From positions 1 to 45,658 of IMG/VR virus record IMGVR_UViG_3300050019_000121: a stretch of 45,658 nt of DNA; one strand, 5' to 3'. The stretch is from a virus. Below, in pieces: positions 9,400 to 16,333 of the stretch. The translations under genes were made by a program, and so were the position numbers. The number at the start of each line of letters is the position of its first letter. Position 1 is the stretch's first letter. A model generated the notes under the pieces. It ran no database searches and was not told the DNA's origin. It saw only the letters and a program-made list of their open reading frames with translations.

Positions 9400-9810
9400 A
9401 TGACACCTATCATCGTTGGTGGAGTTGTCGGAACGACATGGGGCACTTGGCGGCGCAAGACGGTCACAATCTGTGGCCTGATTGCCGCCGTGACCGGGGC
9501 CATCGTTGGTGTTGCAAAGGCCGCGCCGATTCTTGAGCCGTGGTTTTATACCAGTCACGGTTATGCTCGCGATGGCATTCATCATCCCCTGCTTAGCCGC
9601 ATTATTGAAGTTCAACTGGACCGCAACGCGGACAAGCGCCAGCGATTGCTCGATGAAGCACCAAAACGCGAACTGGAGCTGCAAAGTGAGCAGGCCCAGA
9701 AGCTCCCGCAGTATAAGGCACTTGTTCAAACCCGCGTTAATCGAATCAAGGATGAACTCAAATCCCTCGATGAGAAGGACAAGAGCCTGTTCGAGGAAAA
9801 ATCGAAGTGA
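9400..9810 (+). CDS. Single-pass membrane protein with coiled coil, spanin-like
   Basis: The 136-residue product (start ATG at 9400, one base after the previous stop) has a transmembrane segment at about residues 19-42. A charged, glutamine- and lysine-rich helical region follows (about 65-136). This topology, N-terminal membrane anchor and long periplasmic coil, resembles inner-membrane spanins (Rz) next to a lipoprotein. That is inference from layout; there is no diagnostic motif. It overlaps the next gene by GTGA. Confidence 0.6.
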   Translation: MTPIIVGGVVGTTWGTWRRKTVTICGLIAAVTGAIVGVAKAAPILEPWFYTSHGYARDGIHHPLLSRIIEVQLDRNADKRQRLLDEAPKRELELQSEQAQKLPQYKALVQTRVNRIKDELKSLDEKDKSLFEEKSK

Positions 9811-10229
9811 CGCGCGCGTTATCAGCCCATTGCCGGAATTGGTTATTCGAGTGGGTGATGACCATCACTATGCTCGGACTCGCGGTGGAGATTGCAATCT
9901 GGCCTGCGGCGGTCGGCTCTAGCTCGTTCCATTTTCTTCTCGTAATTATCGGTCCGCTGAACATTGGCATGTTTTTCATGGCATTCGGCTTGCTGCGCAT
10001 CGCGGCACTGATCGCGAATGGAAGCTGGCCTGAACATGGGCCGAGAATGCGCGCGATGGGGGCCGGCGCAGCTGCGCTAATGTGGGGGCAAATGTTCGTC
10101 GCGTTGCTGCTGCTGGCACCGCAGAATAATGGAATACCGTCGCCGGGGATTCCCCTGTATTTTTGCATCACAATAGGAGAACTACTCTCCGCTTACAGGG
10201 CTATCAGTGATGCAAGACCTGGGGATTAA
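9807..10229 (+). CDS. Multi-pass membrane protein, unknown
   Basis: The 140-residue protein starts at a GTG overlapping the previous stop. It has about four hydrophobic segments (near 13-37, 41-68, 83-105 and 112-132) connected by short loops. It is part of the run of small membrane proteins after the endolysin. I cannot assign a role; a holin or an immunity/exclusion protein are possible. Confidence 0.6.
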   Translation: MTRALSAHCRNWLFEWVMTITMLGLAVEIAIWPAAVGSSSFHFLLVIIGPLNIGMFFMAFGLLRIAALIANGSWPEHGPRMRAMGAGAAALMWGQMFVALLLLAPQNNGIPSPGIPLYFCITIGELLSAYRAISDARPGD

Positions 10230-10587
10230 CCAACTCGGTCCCTATCCGATTTTGCAAGGTGCTGGTGCGGTCGTCGTCCTCATGGGCCTCGCGCTCGCGG
10301 TTTATAGCGGAACTCGTGATCGCAAGCTTTCGGCCGATCAGCAAGAAGTTCCCGGTAGAGTTCGCTGGTATTTCGACGGGCCACTCAACGCTGCGTTAGA
10401 AACGTTGCGTGACATCTATCGAGTAATGAGTAGCATCGATAATCAGGTTGAGACGTTTGGAGAGCAATTCAGAACACACACGCGGTTGCTGGAAGAAATC
10501 AAACAAAAGCTGGTAGAAATAAAGGATGTGCAGATCGCGACGTTGGAAATTCTGCGGTCAGACCACGGAACCAAAGGCCGCCGCTGA
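10210..10587 (+). CDS. Membrane-anchored coiled-coil protein, unknown
   Basis: The 125-residue product has a transmembrane segment near residues 13-33, followed by a charged region and a predicted coiled coil to about residue 115 (heptad-like spacing in the TRLLEEIKQKLVEIK region). It overlaps the previous gene by 20 bases. A GTG directly before the ATG could add one residue. No family recognised. Confidence 0.55.
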   Translation: MQDLGINQLGPYPILQGAGAVVVLMGLALAVYSGTRDRKLSADQQEVPGRVRWYFDGPLNAALETLRDIYRVMSSIDNQVETFGEQFRTHTRLLEEIKQKLVEIKDVQIATLEILRSDHGTKGRR

Positions 10588-10716
10588 GAATTACAATTAA
10601 GCCAAAGTTTCCGCATGAGAAGTGAAACGATGCGCCGGATAATTGAGTTTCTAAAGCGTCAGTACGACACGACGCCCAAGTGGGCACTTACTATCATCGC
10701 AAACCAGGAGGCTATC

Positions 10717-10923
10717 ATGGCTGCTATCGACGACCTTAAGGCTGCGCTTGCCGACCTCGCTACCGAACTCGCGTCTAACAATGCGGAAATCGAAACGCTG
10801 TTGACCAAGATCACGGCACCAGGGACTTCCGATGCCGATGTGGCGGCGGCTGTCGCTTCTATTCGTGGGCTGATCTCGGACAACAAAACGGAAGTTGCCA
10901 AGGCGCAAGCTGCGGCCCCGTAA
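10717..10923 (+). CDS. Small alanine-rich helical protein
   Basis: This 68-residue acidic protein (MAAIDDLKAAL...) is preceded by AGGAGG at good spacing, which sets the start at 10717 although the frame is open further upstream with no ribosome binding site. Two helices are joined by a PGTSDAD turn, a pattern common in small phage structural or chaperone-like proteins. Function unknown. Confidence 0.6.
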   Translation: MAAIDDLKAALADLATELASNNAEIETLLTKITAPGTSDADVAAAVASIRGLISDNKTEVAKAQAAAP

Positions 10924-10950
10924 GCCACAGCAAACACACAGGAGATGGAA

Positions 10951-10983
10951 ATGTACAATACTCCAAAACCGCCTCCGAAGTAG
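10951..10983 (+). CDS. Possible 10-residue peptide
   Basis: An AGGAG site 7 bases upstream leads an ATG and the peptide MYNTPKPPPK. Its strong binding site and its place just before hairpins and the ATT-start membrane gene suggest a leader peptide, but a reading frame this short can occur by chance. Confidence 0.3.
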   Translation: MYNTPKPPPK

Positions 10984-10996
10984 ATAAGCATACCGG

Positions 10997-11039
10997 GCCG
11001 GGATAACCCCGGCTCGGCTCTCCTGCATAGGAGGCTCCT
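10997..11039 (+). promoter_or_regulatory. Hairpin and occluded ribosome binding site before the ATT-start gene
   Basis: A stem GCCGGG (10997-11002)/CCCGGC (11008-11013) with a 5-base loop is followed by CTCCT (11020-11024), AGGAGG (11029-11034) and CTCCT (11035-11039). The ribosome binding site is thus flanked on both sides by sequences that can pair with it. There is no U-run, so translational control is more likely than termination. Confidence 0.45.
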
Positions 11040-11288
11040 ATTTGCTTTTCACTCGCGTGGCTTGAACAGTTTCTGGTCTACTGCATCATAGTTGGTGCGG
11101 TTATCGCCATAATCCGGCTTATCGTGCCGTGGGTTCTAGCGCAGATTGGCATTCCACTTATCGCACAGGTCATCAATATTGTTCTGTGGGCTGTGGTCTG
11201 CATCTTCGTCATCTATATTGTTTTTGCGCTGCTCTCATGTCTGCTTGGCGGCGGCGGTGGTTTATCGATGCTACCTCCGCATCGCTAA
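11040..11288 (+). CDS. Holin-like two-TM protein with apparent ATT start
   Basis: The frame encodes an 82-residue hydrophobic protein starting with residues read as (M)CFSLAWLEQFLVYC. It has two transmembrane stretches (about 8-32 and 42-72) separated by PWVLAQIGIP. A TAG at 11028 closes the frame upstream, and no ATG, GTG or TTG lies before the first membrane segment. A perfect AGGAGG ends 5 bases before ATT at 11040, the only well-placed start. Proteins with this LAWLEQ...VGAV layout are, as far as I recall, common small proteins in Rhizobiales phages. A holin or regulator of lysis is likely; an ATT start would keep expression low. Confidence 0.6.
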   Translation: MCFSLAWLEQFLVYCIIVGAVIAIIRLIVPWVLAQIGIPLIAQVINIVLWAVVCIFVIYIVFALLSCLLGGGGGLSMLPPHR

Positions 11289-11305
11289 CGAACATTCAAC
11301 GCCAA

Positions 11306-11340
11306 GCCGCTTGCAGAAATGCAGGCGGCCTTTCCTGATT
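11306..11340. terminator. Hairpin terminator between convergent genes
   Basis: A 10-bp stem (11306-11315 with 11320-11329, one G-T pair) closes on a GAAA tetraloop and is followed by CTTTCCTGATT. It separates the plus-strand membrane gene ending at 11288 from the minus-strand gene ending at 11339, where a bidirectional terminator is expected. Confidence 0.6.
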
Positions 11341-11524
11341 ACCAACGCTCGTTCCATCCCATGCGGTCGTCTAGCCGCTCATGGGCTTCCTCACGCTCGG
11401 CTCGGCGGGCGTCATGGGCCGCTCGGATGCATTCCGATTTGCCGCAGTCATCGAGTGGATCGTAGTCGGCATAGACGCCCAATTCCTCGCCGCAGTTAAA
11501 GCAATGTCTCATTCGCGGTGCCAT
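11339..11524 (-). CDS. Small zinc-finger-like protein
   Basis: The 61-residue protein has CFNCG near the N-terminus and DDCGKSEC in the middle, giving four cysteines that could bind one zinc ion, followed by a highly charged arginine/glutamate helix. It is the last of four small minus-strand genes. Function unknown. Confidence 0.6.
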   Translation of the reverse strand: MAPRMRHCFNCGEELGVYADYDPLDDCGKSECIRAAHDARRAEREEAHERLDDRMGWNERW

Positions 11525-11542
11525 TTGCGGGCCTTTATTGTT

Positions 11543-11662
11543 TCAAATCCAAGTCAATCGCCAAGCAAACTCGGCTGCCAAGTATGGCGCAATTCCGAGA
11601 CGACGATATTCTCGATAGTGCAGCCAAAGCCTCTTATACCAAATGCGTTTCTTTAGCTGCAT
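11543..11662 (-). CDS. Small basic protein
   Basis: A 39-residue basic frame (MQLKKRIWYKRLWLHYREYR...) starts at 11662 with AAAGG about 7 bases upstream. The arginine/tyrosine-rich pattern followed by an alanine-rich LAAEFAWRL helix resembles small proteins seen in several phages and prophages. It fits between its two minus-strand neighbours without overlap. Confidence 0.5.
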   Translation of the reverse strand: MQLKKRIWYKRLWLHYREYRRLGIAPYLAAEFAWRLTWI

Positions 11663-11674
11663 TGGTGGCCTTTC

Positions 11675-11929
11675 TTAGACCGTTGGGGGTGCGGGTAATG
11701 GCATCCAGTGTGTAGGTTCACACCAAGCTGGTCGCAGATCGGCCTCAACGCCAAGCCACCCGTTCCCTACGTGATACCATCGCCCCTTTTTGAACCTGCC
11801 TGCGTCGTCTCTCTCTTCATCGCGCCAGTGCATACCCATGACAACGGGGCCAGTTTCTAGCTGCTGATCCGGCACGAAAAGCAATACAAACCTTTCGTCC
11901 CTCGGAGCTGTTTCTATTGGCTGCCACAC
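11675..11929 (-). CDS. DUF551-type protein
   Basis: The 84-residue protein starts at GTG (WQPIETAPRDERFVLLF) and ends with PTHWMPLPAPP. These two blocks are the hallmark of the DUF551 family, small phage and prophage proteins of unknown function. It lies 9 bases after the preceding minus-strand gene and belongs to the same transcript. Confidence 0.75.
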   Translation of the reverse strand: MWQPIETAPRDERFVLLFVPDQQLETGPVVMGMHWRDEERDDAGRFKKGRWYHVGNGWLGVEADLRPAWCEPTHWMPLPAPPTV

Positions 11930-11938
11930 TGATCCGGC

Positions 11939-12121
11939 CTATTCCGTTCGTTTGAGTTTACGGATATGTTTTGCTTCCTCAATCATGCTATCAGCCGCAG
12001 GCCACACCCATGCTTCGCTTTCACCGTTAGCTGATCGCATGGCCAAGGCCATCCGCTCACAGTCTTTGGCGGCAGCTTCAATAGCTGTATTCCATTCAAT
12101 GTCTAGGATTGCGAGCGGCAT
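11939..12121 (-). CDS. Small protein, unknown; first gene of minus-strand group
   Basis: This 60-residue protein (MPLAILDIEWNTAIEAA...) is mostly helical, with a charged C-terminus (EEAKHIRKLKRTE). The -10 element proposed at 12128-12133 puts the transcription start at about the ATG, so the message may be leaderless. No family recognised. Confidence 0.55.
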   Translation of the reverse strand: MPLAILDIEWNTAIEAAAKDCERMALAMRSANGESEAWVWPAADSMIEEAKHIRKLKRTE

Positions 12122-12127
12122 TCCGTT

Positions 12128-12173
12128 TATATGGCATACGCCACTTGACCCGTCAAGCGCAATAGGCGTATAG
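12128..12173. promoter_or_regulatory. Divergent promoters sharing a palindrome
   Basis: The palindrome CTTGAC-CC-GTCAAG (12144-12157) supplies a -35 element in each direction. Leftward, TTGACG is followed after 17 bases by CATATA (12133-12128). Rightward, TTGACC is followed after 17 bases by GTATAG (12168-12173). Both match the alphaproteobacterial housekeeping pattern. A symmetrical protein bound here would repress both the small-gene group and the recombinase. Confidence 0.55.
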
Positions 12174-12215
12174 GATATTGGAAATCAGCAGGCACAGGAA
12201 TTTGGTCAGCGAGCA

Positions 12216-12833
12216 ATGGGAAATGGCGAAACGCCCAAAGGAGAGTTTATCGGCTATGCCCGCGTCAGCACGGAAGATCAAAACCTCCGACTCCAAACGG
12301 ACGCGCTCAAAGCGGCGGGGTGCCTCAATATCTATGAGGAAAAGATCAGCGGTAGCGGCAAAAAGTCTCGACCGCAGCTCGATCTTGCCATTAAAGACTT
12401 GCGGCCCGGCGATACTCTCCTTGTATGGCGGATTGACCGTCTCGCAAGATCAGGCCGGGAACTTTATTCTAGGCTTGAACAAATCGAGCAGGCACAGGCG
12501 GGGTTCAAAAGCTTACAAGAGGGCTTTGATTTTAGCACTTCGACGGGCCGCTTTGTCCTCGGTATCCTTGGATTGGTTGCGGAGCTTGAACGCCAGATGA
12601 CCATTGAGCGCACCAAGGCCGGGATGGAGGCGCTTAGGGCGCGCGGGTTTACGCTGGGGCGCACAATAGAGTTTGACGCCAAGAAGCAGGCCAGGGCGCT
12701 AAAGATCGCCAAGGCCAAGAACTCGGTAGAGGGGGCGTGCAAGGTGGTGAAGGTTTCTAAGGCCACGTTCTACGGCAAGTTCAAAGTGAAACGCAAAGCG
12801 GGCAAGCTTATAATCACCCGCCGAAAAGCATAG
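12216..12833 (+). CDS. Small serine recombinase (resolvase/invertase family)
   Basis: The 205-residue protein has the resolvase N-terminal domain: GYARVSTEDQNLRLQ with catalytic Ser18, the LLVWRIDRLARSGREL motif with its conserved arginines, and the LAELERQMTIERTKAGMEALRARG segment leading to the E helix. A C-terminal helix-turn-helix follows (about 150-185, VEGACKVVKVSKATFYGKF). Length and order are those of Tn3 resolvase/Gin-like enzymes, which cut and rejoin DNA as dimers or tetramers. It is the only site-specific recombinase recognised here, so it may resolve multimers, invert DNA or contribute to integration. Confidence 0.9.
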   Translation: MGNGETPKGEFIGYARVSTEDQNLRLQTDALKAAGCLNIYEEKISGSGKKSRPQLDLAIKDLRPGDTLLVWRIDRLARSGRELYSRLEQIEQAQAGFKSLQEGFDFSTSTGRFVLGILGLVAELERQMTIERTKAGMEALRARGFTLGRTIEFDAKKQARALKIAKAKNSVEGACKVVKVSKATFYGKFKVKRKAGKLIITRRKA

Positions 12834-12841
12834 GAGCGACC

Positions 12842-13204
12842 GTGCGCCGTATCGACAGCATCGAAGATCAAATGAAAGGTGTCGTTACCTATGAACTTGC
12901 CAACGGGCAGCGGGTCGCGATGGATGCTAATGTCGCGCGAGAGTTCGGCGCGGGGGCAATCTTGCGGGGCATGGGGTTAGGCGATCAAGTACCAACTGAG
13001 CGAGTTGTCGTCACGCAACACGGTCGCAAGGTCGGAACTGTGCCTGGCGACTTCGACCCTCTTGCGATCAAGAGCAAGGATTATTTTTACGACCCGCGCC
13101 CCGGCGATTTTGTCCGCGAATGTGATGCGTGGGTTGCCGGCAGAAAACTTGGACCCGGCGATCTTGAGGCGGTGCCGGGATTCTCATGGGACAGGGAACG
13201 ATAG
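12842..13204 (+). CDS. Hypothetical protein, 120 aa
   Basis: It starts at GTG 5 bases after an AGGAG that overlaps the recombinase stop codon. The sequence is mixed alpha/beta with no recognised motif. It opens a run of eight small accessory genes on the plus strand. Confidence 0.6.
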   Translation: MRRIDSIEDQMKGVVTYELANGQRVAMDANVAREFGAGAILRGMGLGDQVPTERVVVTQHGRKVGTVPGDFDPLAIKSKDYFYDPRPGDFVRECDAWVAGRKLGPGDLEAVPGFSWDRER

Positions 13205-13216
13205 AGGAGCCGGTTG

Positions 13217-13477
13217 ATGAAAGTAATTCTGGTGGCTGTGTTTTTGTTCTCACCCGCCTTGGCGAAGGCTGATTGTATGCAATGGGGGAAAGACGTTCAT
13301 GGCAACCGTGTCTGTATGCAAGATGATCTGGTGAACAGAAATCCGATCATTCCGCTGGACGGCGTAACTAATTCTGCCGTGCCGCAACTAAAGTGTGATG
13401 ACGGCGAAGCGCTGGTGACTTACCCAGGTGGGTCATATTTAATGTGCGCTAGTTCTCTCAAAGCCGCGCACAGATAG
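13217..13477 (+). CDS. Small secreted cysteine-containing protein
   Basis: The 86-residue protein begins with a clear signal peptide (MKVILVAVFLFSPALAKA, cleavage near AKA-D). Four cysteines follow in a mature domain of about 68 residues, consistent with two disulphides in the periplasm. The ATG at 13217 follows GAGGAG by 7 bases. It could alter the lysogenised host surface or periplasm; function unknown. Confidence 0.65.
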   Translation: MKVILVAVFLFSPALAKADCMQWGKDVHGNRVCMQDDLVNRNPIIPLDGVTNSAVPQLKCDDGEALVTYPGGSYLMCASSLKAAHR

Positions 13478-13488
13478 GGAGCCCGGCG

Positions 13489-13773
13489 ATGTGTCAAGGC
13501 TGTTACAATGAAGCCGGAAGCCCGCTACCTAACGAAGCGGCTAAAGAGCTTGGCATTCGTCTGCGTGACGTTGACGAGTTTGGTGGCTGTCACATCGTCG
13601 TAAGCGACTGGAATCTCGATGATGAAAATATTGATTTTTGCATCGGCTACGAAACTACGACCGAGGCTGAAAAGAAAATAATGTTGGAATTGAAAGCCCT
13701 CCCGGAAGATCAAAGATATGCGGCTATGGCCGTTGCCGATGGCTACCTTCCAACTCAACAGCAAGCATCATAG
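13489..13773 (+). CDS. Hypothetical acidic protein, 94 aa
   Basis: The protein starts with MCQGCYNEAG, a CxxC pair, and continues as an acidic mixed-fold domain ending in a helical LKALPEDQRYAAMAVADGY segment. A GGGAG site overlaps the previous stop (TAGGGAGC). No family recognised. Confidence 0.6.
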   Translation: MCQGCYNEAGSPLPNEAAKELGIRLRDVDEFGGCHIVVSDWNLDDENIDFCIGYETTTEAEKKIMLELKALPEDQRYAAMAVADGYLPTQQQAS

Positions 13774-13787
13774 GAGCCGAGCCAACC

Positions 13788-14231
13788 GTGAACGAAGCTG
13801 CCATCAGGGCGCTAGTGGATGAACAGGCCGAAGATGACGGCTTGTGGTTCCATGCTGAGACGGCGGCAGAGGCTTACGTTCAACAAGCACTTCGGCGGCT
13901 TCACGCTGTTATGGAAGGAACCCCGCCGATGGCTGATGTCTTTGTGATGAAACGCAAGCCGCGACCGCTGCGCGCAACGTACCAGCCTGATGCTCCATAT
14001 GCGGTTACTCGCCAGGATCAGGAGGACGGCTCGATCAGCTACGAGATTTACGACGAGCGTCCGGACTCGTATCGCTTTGTCGGCGCAACATCAGACGACA
14101 TAGGCGGCAACGCTTACGCCAAGCACGACGCTGAGCAGATAGCACGCGGGTTAAATCTGCTGGTGCAATATGGCAAGGAAACTTTGCCGATTGTACGCGA
14201 TGACGTGCCCTGGTTCGACGAAACTGAATAG
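13788..14231 (+). CDS. Hypothetical protein, 147 aa
   Basis: GTG start after TAGGAGC. The N-terminal 45 residues (IRALVDEQAEDDGLWF...QQALRRLHAVMEG) form a charged helix of a type often seen at the N-terminus of phage accessory proteins. The rest is a beta-rich domain of about 90 residues (ISYEIYDERPDSYRFVG). Function unknown. Confidence 0.6.
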   Translation: MNEAAIRALVDEQAEDDGLWFHAETAAEAYVQQALRRLHAVMEGTPPMADVFVMKRKPRPLRATYQPDAPYAVTRQDQEDGSISYEIYDERPDSYRFVGATSDDIGGNAYAKHDAEQIARGLNLLVQYGKETLPIVRDDVPWFDETE

Positions 14232-14246
14232 CGCGGGAGACGTAGC

Positions 14247-14504
14247 ATGGCCGAGGTAGATACCGATTCCACGAAAGCATTTATTCGCGATCTGAAGGTT
14301 CAGATTGATGATCGTATGCAGGAACTTTGCGACAAGATCACGCGCATTCGTGATGACGCTAAATGCTACGAACGCGACGCGGTTGAACGAGCATATGCCG
14401 AGATCGAACCAATGCGTCGTCAGATGGAGGCAATGATACTAACCCTGGCCGACTACGAAAGTCTGCGAGCACCACCGCCGATTCTAATCGAACAGCAGAT
14501 ATAA
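14247..14504 (+). CDS. Small coiled-coil protein
   Basis: The 85-residue protein is strongly charged and helical (RMQELCDKITRIRDDAKCYERDAVER), ending in a short proline-rich tail. It follows a GGGAG site. No family recognised. Confidence 0.55.
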   Translation: MAEVDTDSTKAFIRDLKVQIDDRMQELCDKITRIRDDAKCYERDAVERAYAEIEPMRRQMEAMILTLADYESLRAPPPILIEQQI

Positions 14505-14519
14505 ATGGAGCGCAGTCCA

Positions 14520-14870
14520 ATGGGCATCTTTGATAGCGTTTGGGTGACGTGCCCCGGCTGCGGAAAGCCGATGGAATTTCAGAGCAAGGCGATGGACGAT
14601 GAGGCGTATCTGAGAAAGTTTACGCTCGAAAACGCGCCCGCCCCAATCCTTCACGACATCATCAATAGCCCGCGCTATCACGAAACCTGCGGAACTTGGG
14701 TTGCATTAACTGATCCAGAATACCCGCCTGGAGACTTGCCGCGCCCAAATCCATATCCGCAAAAAGTAAAACCACCGGCTGATCCAATGACCCACTTTCA
14801 AGGGTTCAAGTGGTGGCCGCAAGATCGACCGTTCACCTATGCCGATCTTCTCGAACCCGTTGACCCATAA
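14520..14870 (+). CDS. Zinc-ribbon-like protein, 116 aa
   Basis: VTCPGCGKPMEFQ near the N-terminus and a later YHETCGTW give three or four cysteine/histidine ligands for a zinc site. The C-terminal half is proline-rich and ends in FKWWPQDRPF. The start at 14520 follows GGAG by 9 bases; an ATG at 14505 abutting the previous stop has no binding site. Confidence 0.6.
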   Translation: MGIFDSVWVTCPGCGKPMEFQSKAMDDEAYLRKFTLENAPAPILHDIINSPRYHETCGTWVALTDPEYPPGDLPRPNPYPQKVKPPADPMTHFQGFKWWPQDRPFTYADLLEPVDP

Positions 14871-14882
14871 TAGGAGCGTGGC

Positions 14883-15032
14883 GTGCCACATTGGCTACAA
14901 TCCATCTTCATCCGCAGCCAGTTATTGCAGCGTGGTCTATATCTAGTCCGCTGCCCAGGCGGTGGCCGATGGGCGCGGCAATGTGTGAAGCGCGGTGAGT
15001 GCGGCTGTTCCAATCAACGCTGGTATAAGTAG
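14883..15032 (+). CDS. Small cysteine-containing basic protein
   Basis: A 49-residue frame starts at GTG, 6 bases after AGGAG that overlaps the previous stop. It reads PHWLQSIF..., is basic, and has four cysteines (VRCPGGGRWARQC and ECGC), possibly a zinc site. Spacing and binding site match its neighbours, which supports it as a real gene. Confidence 0.5.
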   Translation: MPHWLQSIFIRSQLLQRGLYLVRCPGGGRWARQCVKRGECGCSNQRWYK

Positions 15033-15041
15033 GGAGCTACC

Positions 15042-15218
15042 GTGGGCATCAAGATTGAAAGCGTGTTTGAGCCAAGCGAGCGCATCGTTTCGATGGTCGA
15101 GCATCGAGGCGAGGTCTATGTTGCCACCGAGCGCCGCGTGTATCGAATGAGGAAAGACGACTTCACTGACACCGTGGCTTTCGATCCGGTGATATTCCAT
15201 CAAGCAGTTGAGCAATAG
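15042..15218 (+). CDS. Small hypothetical protein, 58 aa
   Basis: The frame starts at GTG behind GGAG and reads GIKIESVFEPSERIVSMV, then EVYVATERRVYRMRKD. The pattern of a short beta repeat around YVAT resembles small phage proteins of unknown role. It is the last plus-strand gene before the attP-like site. Confidence 0.5.
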   Translation: MGIKIESVFEPSERIVSMVEHRGEVYVATERRVYRMRKDDFTDTVAFDPVIFHQAVEQ

Positions 15219-15342
15219 AGGGGCCGGAAAGGGAAGAACATCCGGCGAACGAAGTTCAACGTTTTCTCAATGTTGCTTGCGTCATGTTCCGGTATCGTTC
15301 GGTCACGAGTTGCATCGAACTGCCGAGATTAACCTTTAAAAG
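15219..15342. other. Intergenic region beside the attP-like site
   Basis: These 124 bases between the last accessory gene and the tRNA-like sequence have no credible gene. Short inverted repeats occur (GAACAT and ATGTTC; CCGGAA and TTCCGG) that could be arm sites for a recombinase, but they are weak. Confidence 0.3.
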
Positions 15343-15375
15343 TGGTGCTGCCGGAGTGGATTGAACACTCGACCT
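15343..15375 (-). other. attP-like site: 3' end of a tRNA gene (probably tRNA-Thr)
   Basis: On the minus strand these 33 bases read as a tRNA 3' end. There is a T-stem/loop GAGTG-TTCAATC-CACTC with a perfect 5-bp stem and a consensus loop, then an acceptor strand CGGCAGC, discriminator A and encoded CCA, preceded by AGGTC. The matching 5' half (which should begin GCTGCCG) is absent, so this is not a tRNA gene. From memory the sequence resembles the 3' end of Rhizobiales tRNA-Thr(GGT). A copied tRNA 3' end next to early recombination genes is the classic form of a temperate phage attachment site. Confidence 0.7.
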
Positions 15376-15397
15376 AGTCCGCGCCGCGTTGTGGGTG

Positions 15398-16333
15398 TCA
15401 TACATCGGCCCCTTCTTTGGCATCGGCAAATTGAGCGGCCGGCTTGTAAATTGTATCAAGCCGTGATTTTAGCGCGTGTTGTTCGATCGGGTCGAGATTG
15501 CGCCATGCCGTATTGAGCATCCCCATGCCTTTCTTCGCCGCAGCGGCCAGTGAGTCGTCGGCCAACTGTATCGCGTCGGATAGCTCAGCCGGCCCATCAG
15601 CCTTCCGAGGGTTAGAGGGGGTTTCCGATGGACCGGCCGGCTGCGCCGCGGAGCTTCCCGTTCGCGGCGAAGCTTGATCGATAATCTCGCCAGTTCCTTC
15701 ATCGTGCAGAGGGAGCATCACATTGGGCGCCGCAACTGGGCGCTTGGGTTCCGTGCTCGTTGCCTGATCCATTTCATCATTTGTGTAGAGGCCGGATAAC
15801 TCTTGCGGAAACGCTTTGCGAAGTGCCAGAGCCTCGGCACATTTTGCGATCATCACATCTGACATAGTGGACCACATGCGGGTCAACTCGCCTTCTTTCT
15901 TCCGCTGCGCGTAAGAATTAAATCGCGCCACACCCCAACATGGCTCCTTAAAATCTGTGCGTAGCACACCAACCTTGGCGGCTACCGGAGGTTCATCAGC
16001 AACCCATACGTCATACCACTGACCATCTTTCCCACACCAAAATGGCCCGACTTGGCCCGCATATTTTTCAGTGCGCTCGGCAATCAGCCGCAGTCCATCG
16101 ATCGAGGTTTGTATGCCCATTACTTCGCGTTTTTGGGCTCCGTCCCACCGTTTGATTGCATAGATTTGCCGCGCCAGCGGATCGAGTCCAGTGCGTTCGG
16201 CCTGATACATGAACAGCTTTAGTTCATCATCGGTTGATCCCTTACAGATTGTACGCTTGATAAGGTCAACCTGATCCGGCGCAAACACGCGCATTCTTGT
16301 TTCCTGCTGCGGAATTGTTGCGACGGCTTTCAT
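15398..16333 (-). CDS. bet: Bet-type single-strand annealing recombinase (RecT/Redbeta family)
   Basis: The 311-residue protein matches phage lambda Bet family sequences along its first 200 residues: [57 protein letters not shown], and [23 protein letters not shown]. It binds single strands made by the exonuclease and anneals them to complementary DNA. The C-terminal 110 residues are less conserved. The ATG at 16333 follows AAGGAAAG and overlaps the exonuclease stop by ATGA. It is the last gene of the minus-strand operon. Confidence 0.93.
   Translation of the reverse strand: MKAVATIPQQETRMRVFAPDQVDLIKRTICKGSTDDELKLFMYQAERTGLDPLARQIYAIKRWDGAQKREVMGIQTSIDGLRLIAERTEKYAGQVGPFWCGKDGQWYDVWVADEPPVAAKVGVLRTDFKEPCWGVARFNSYAQRKKEGELTRMWSTMSDVMIAKCAEALALRKAFPQELSGLYTNDEMDQATSTEPKRPVAAPNVMLPLHDEGTGEIIDQASPRTGSSAAQPAGPSETPSNPRKADGPAELSDAIQLADDSLAAAAKKGMGMLNTAWRNLDPIEQHALKSRLDTIYKPAAQFADAKEGADV

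Noticed and set aside
15335-15410. Intact tRNA gene
   Set aside because: T-arm, acceptor 3' strand and CCA are present, but the 72 bases upstream lack a matching acceptor 5' strand (GCTGCCG), D-arm and anticodon stem.
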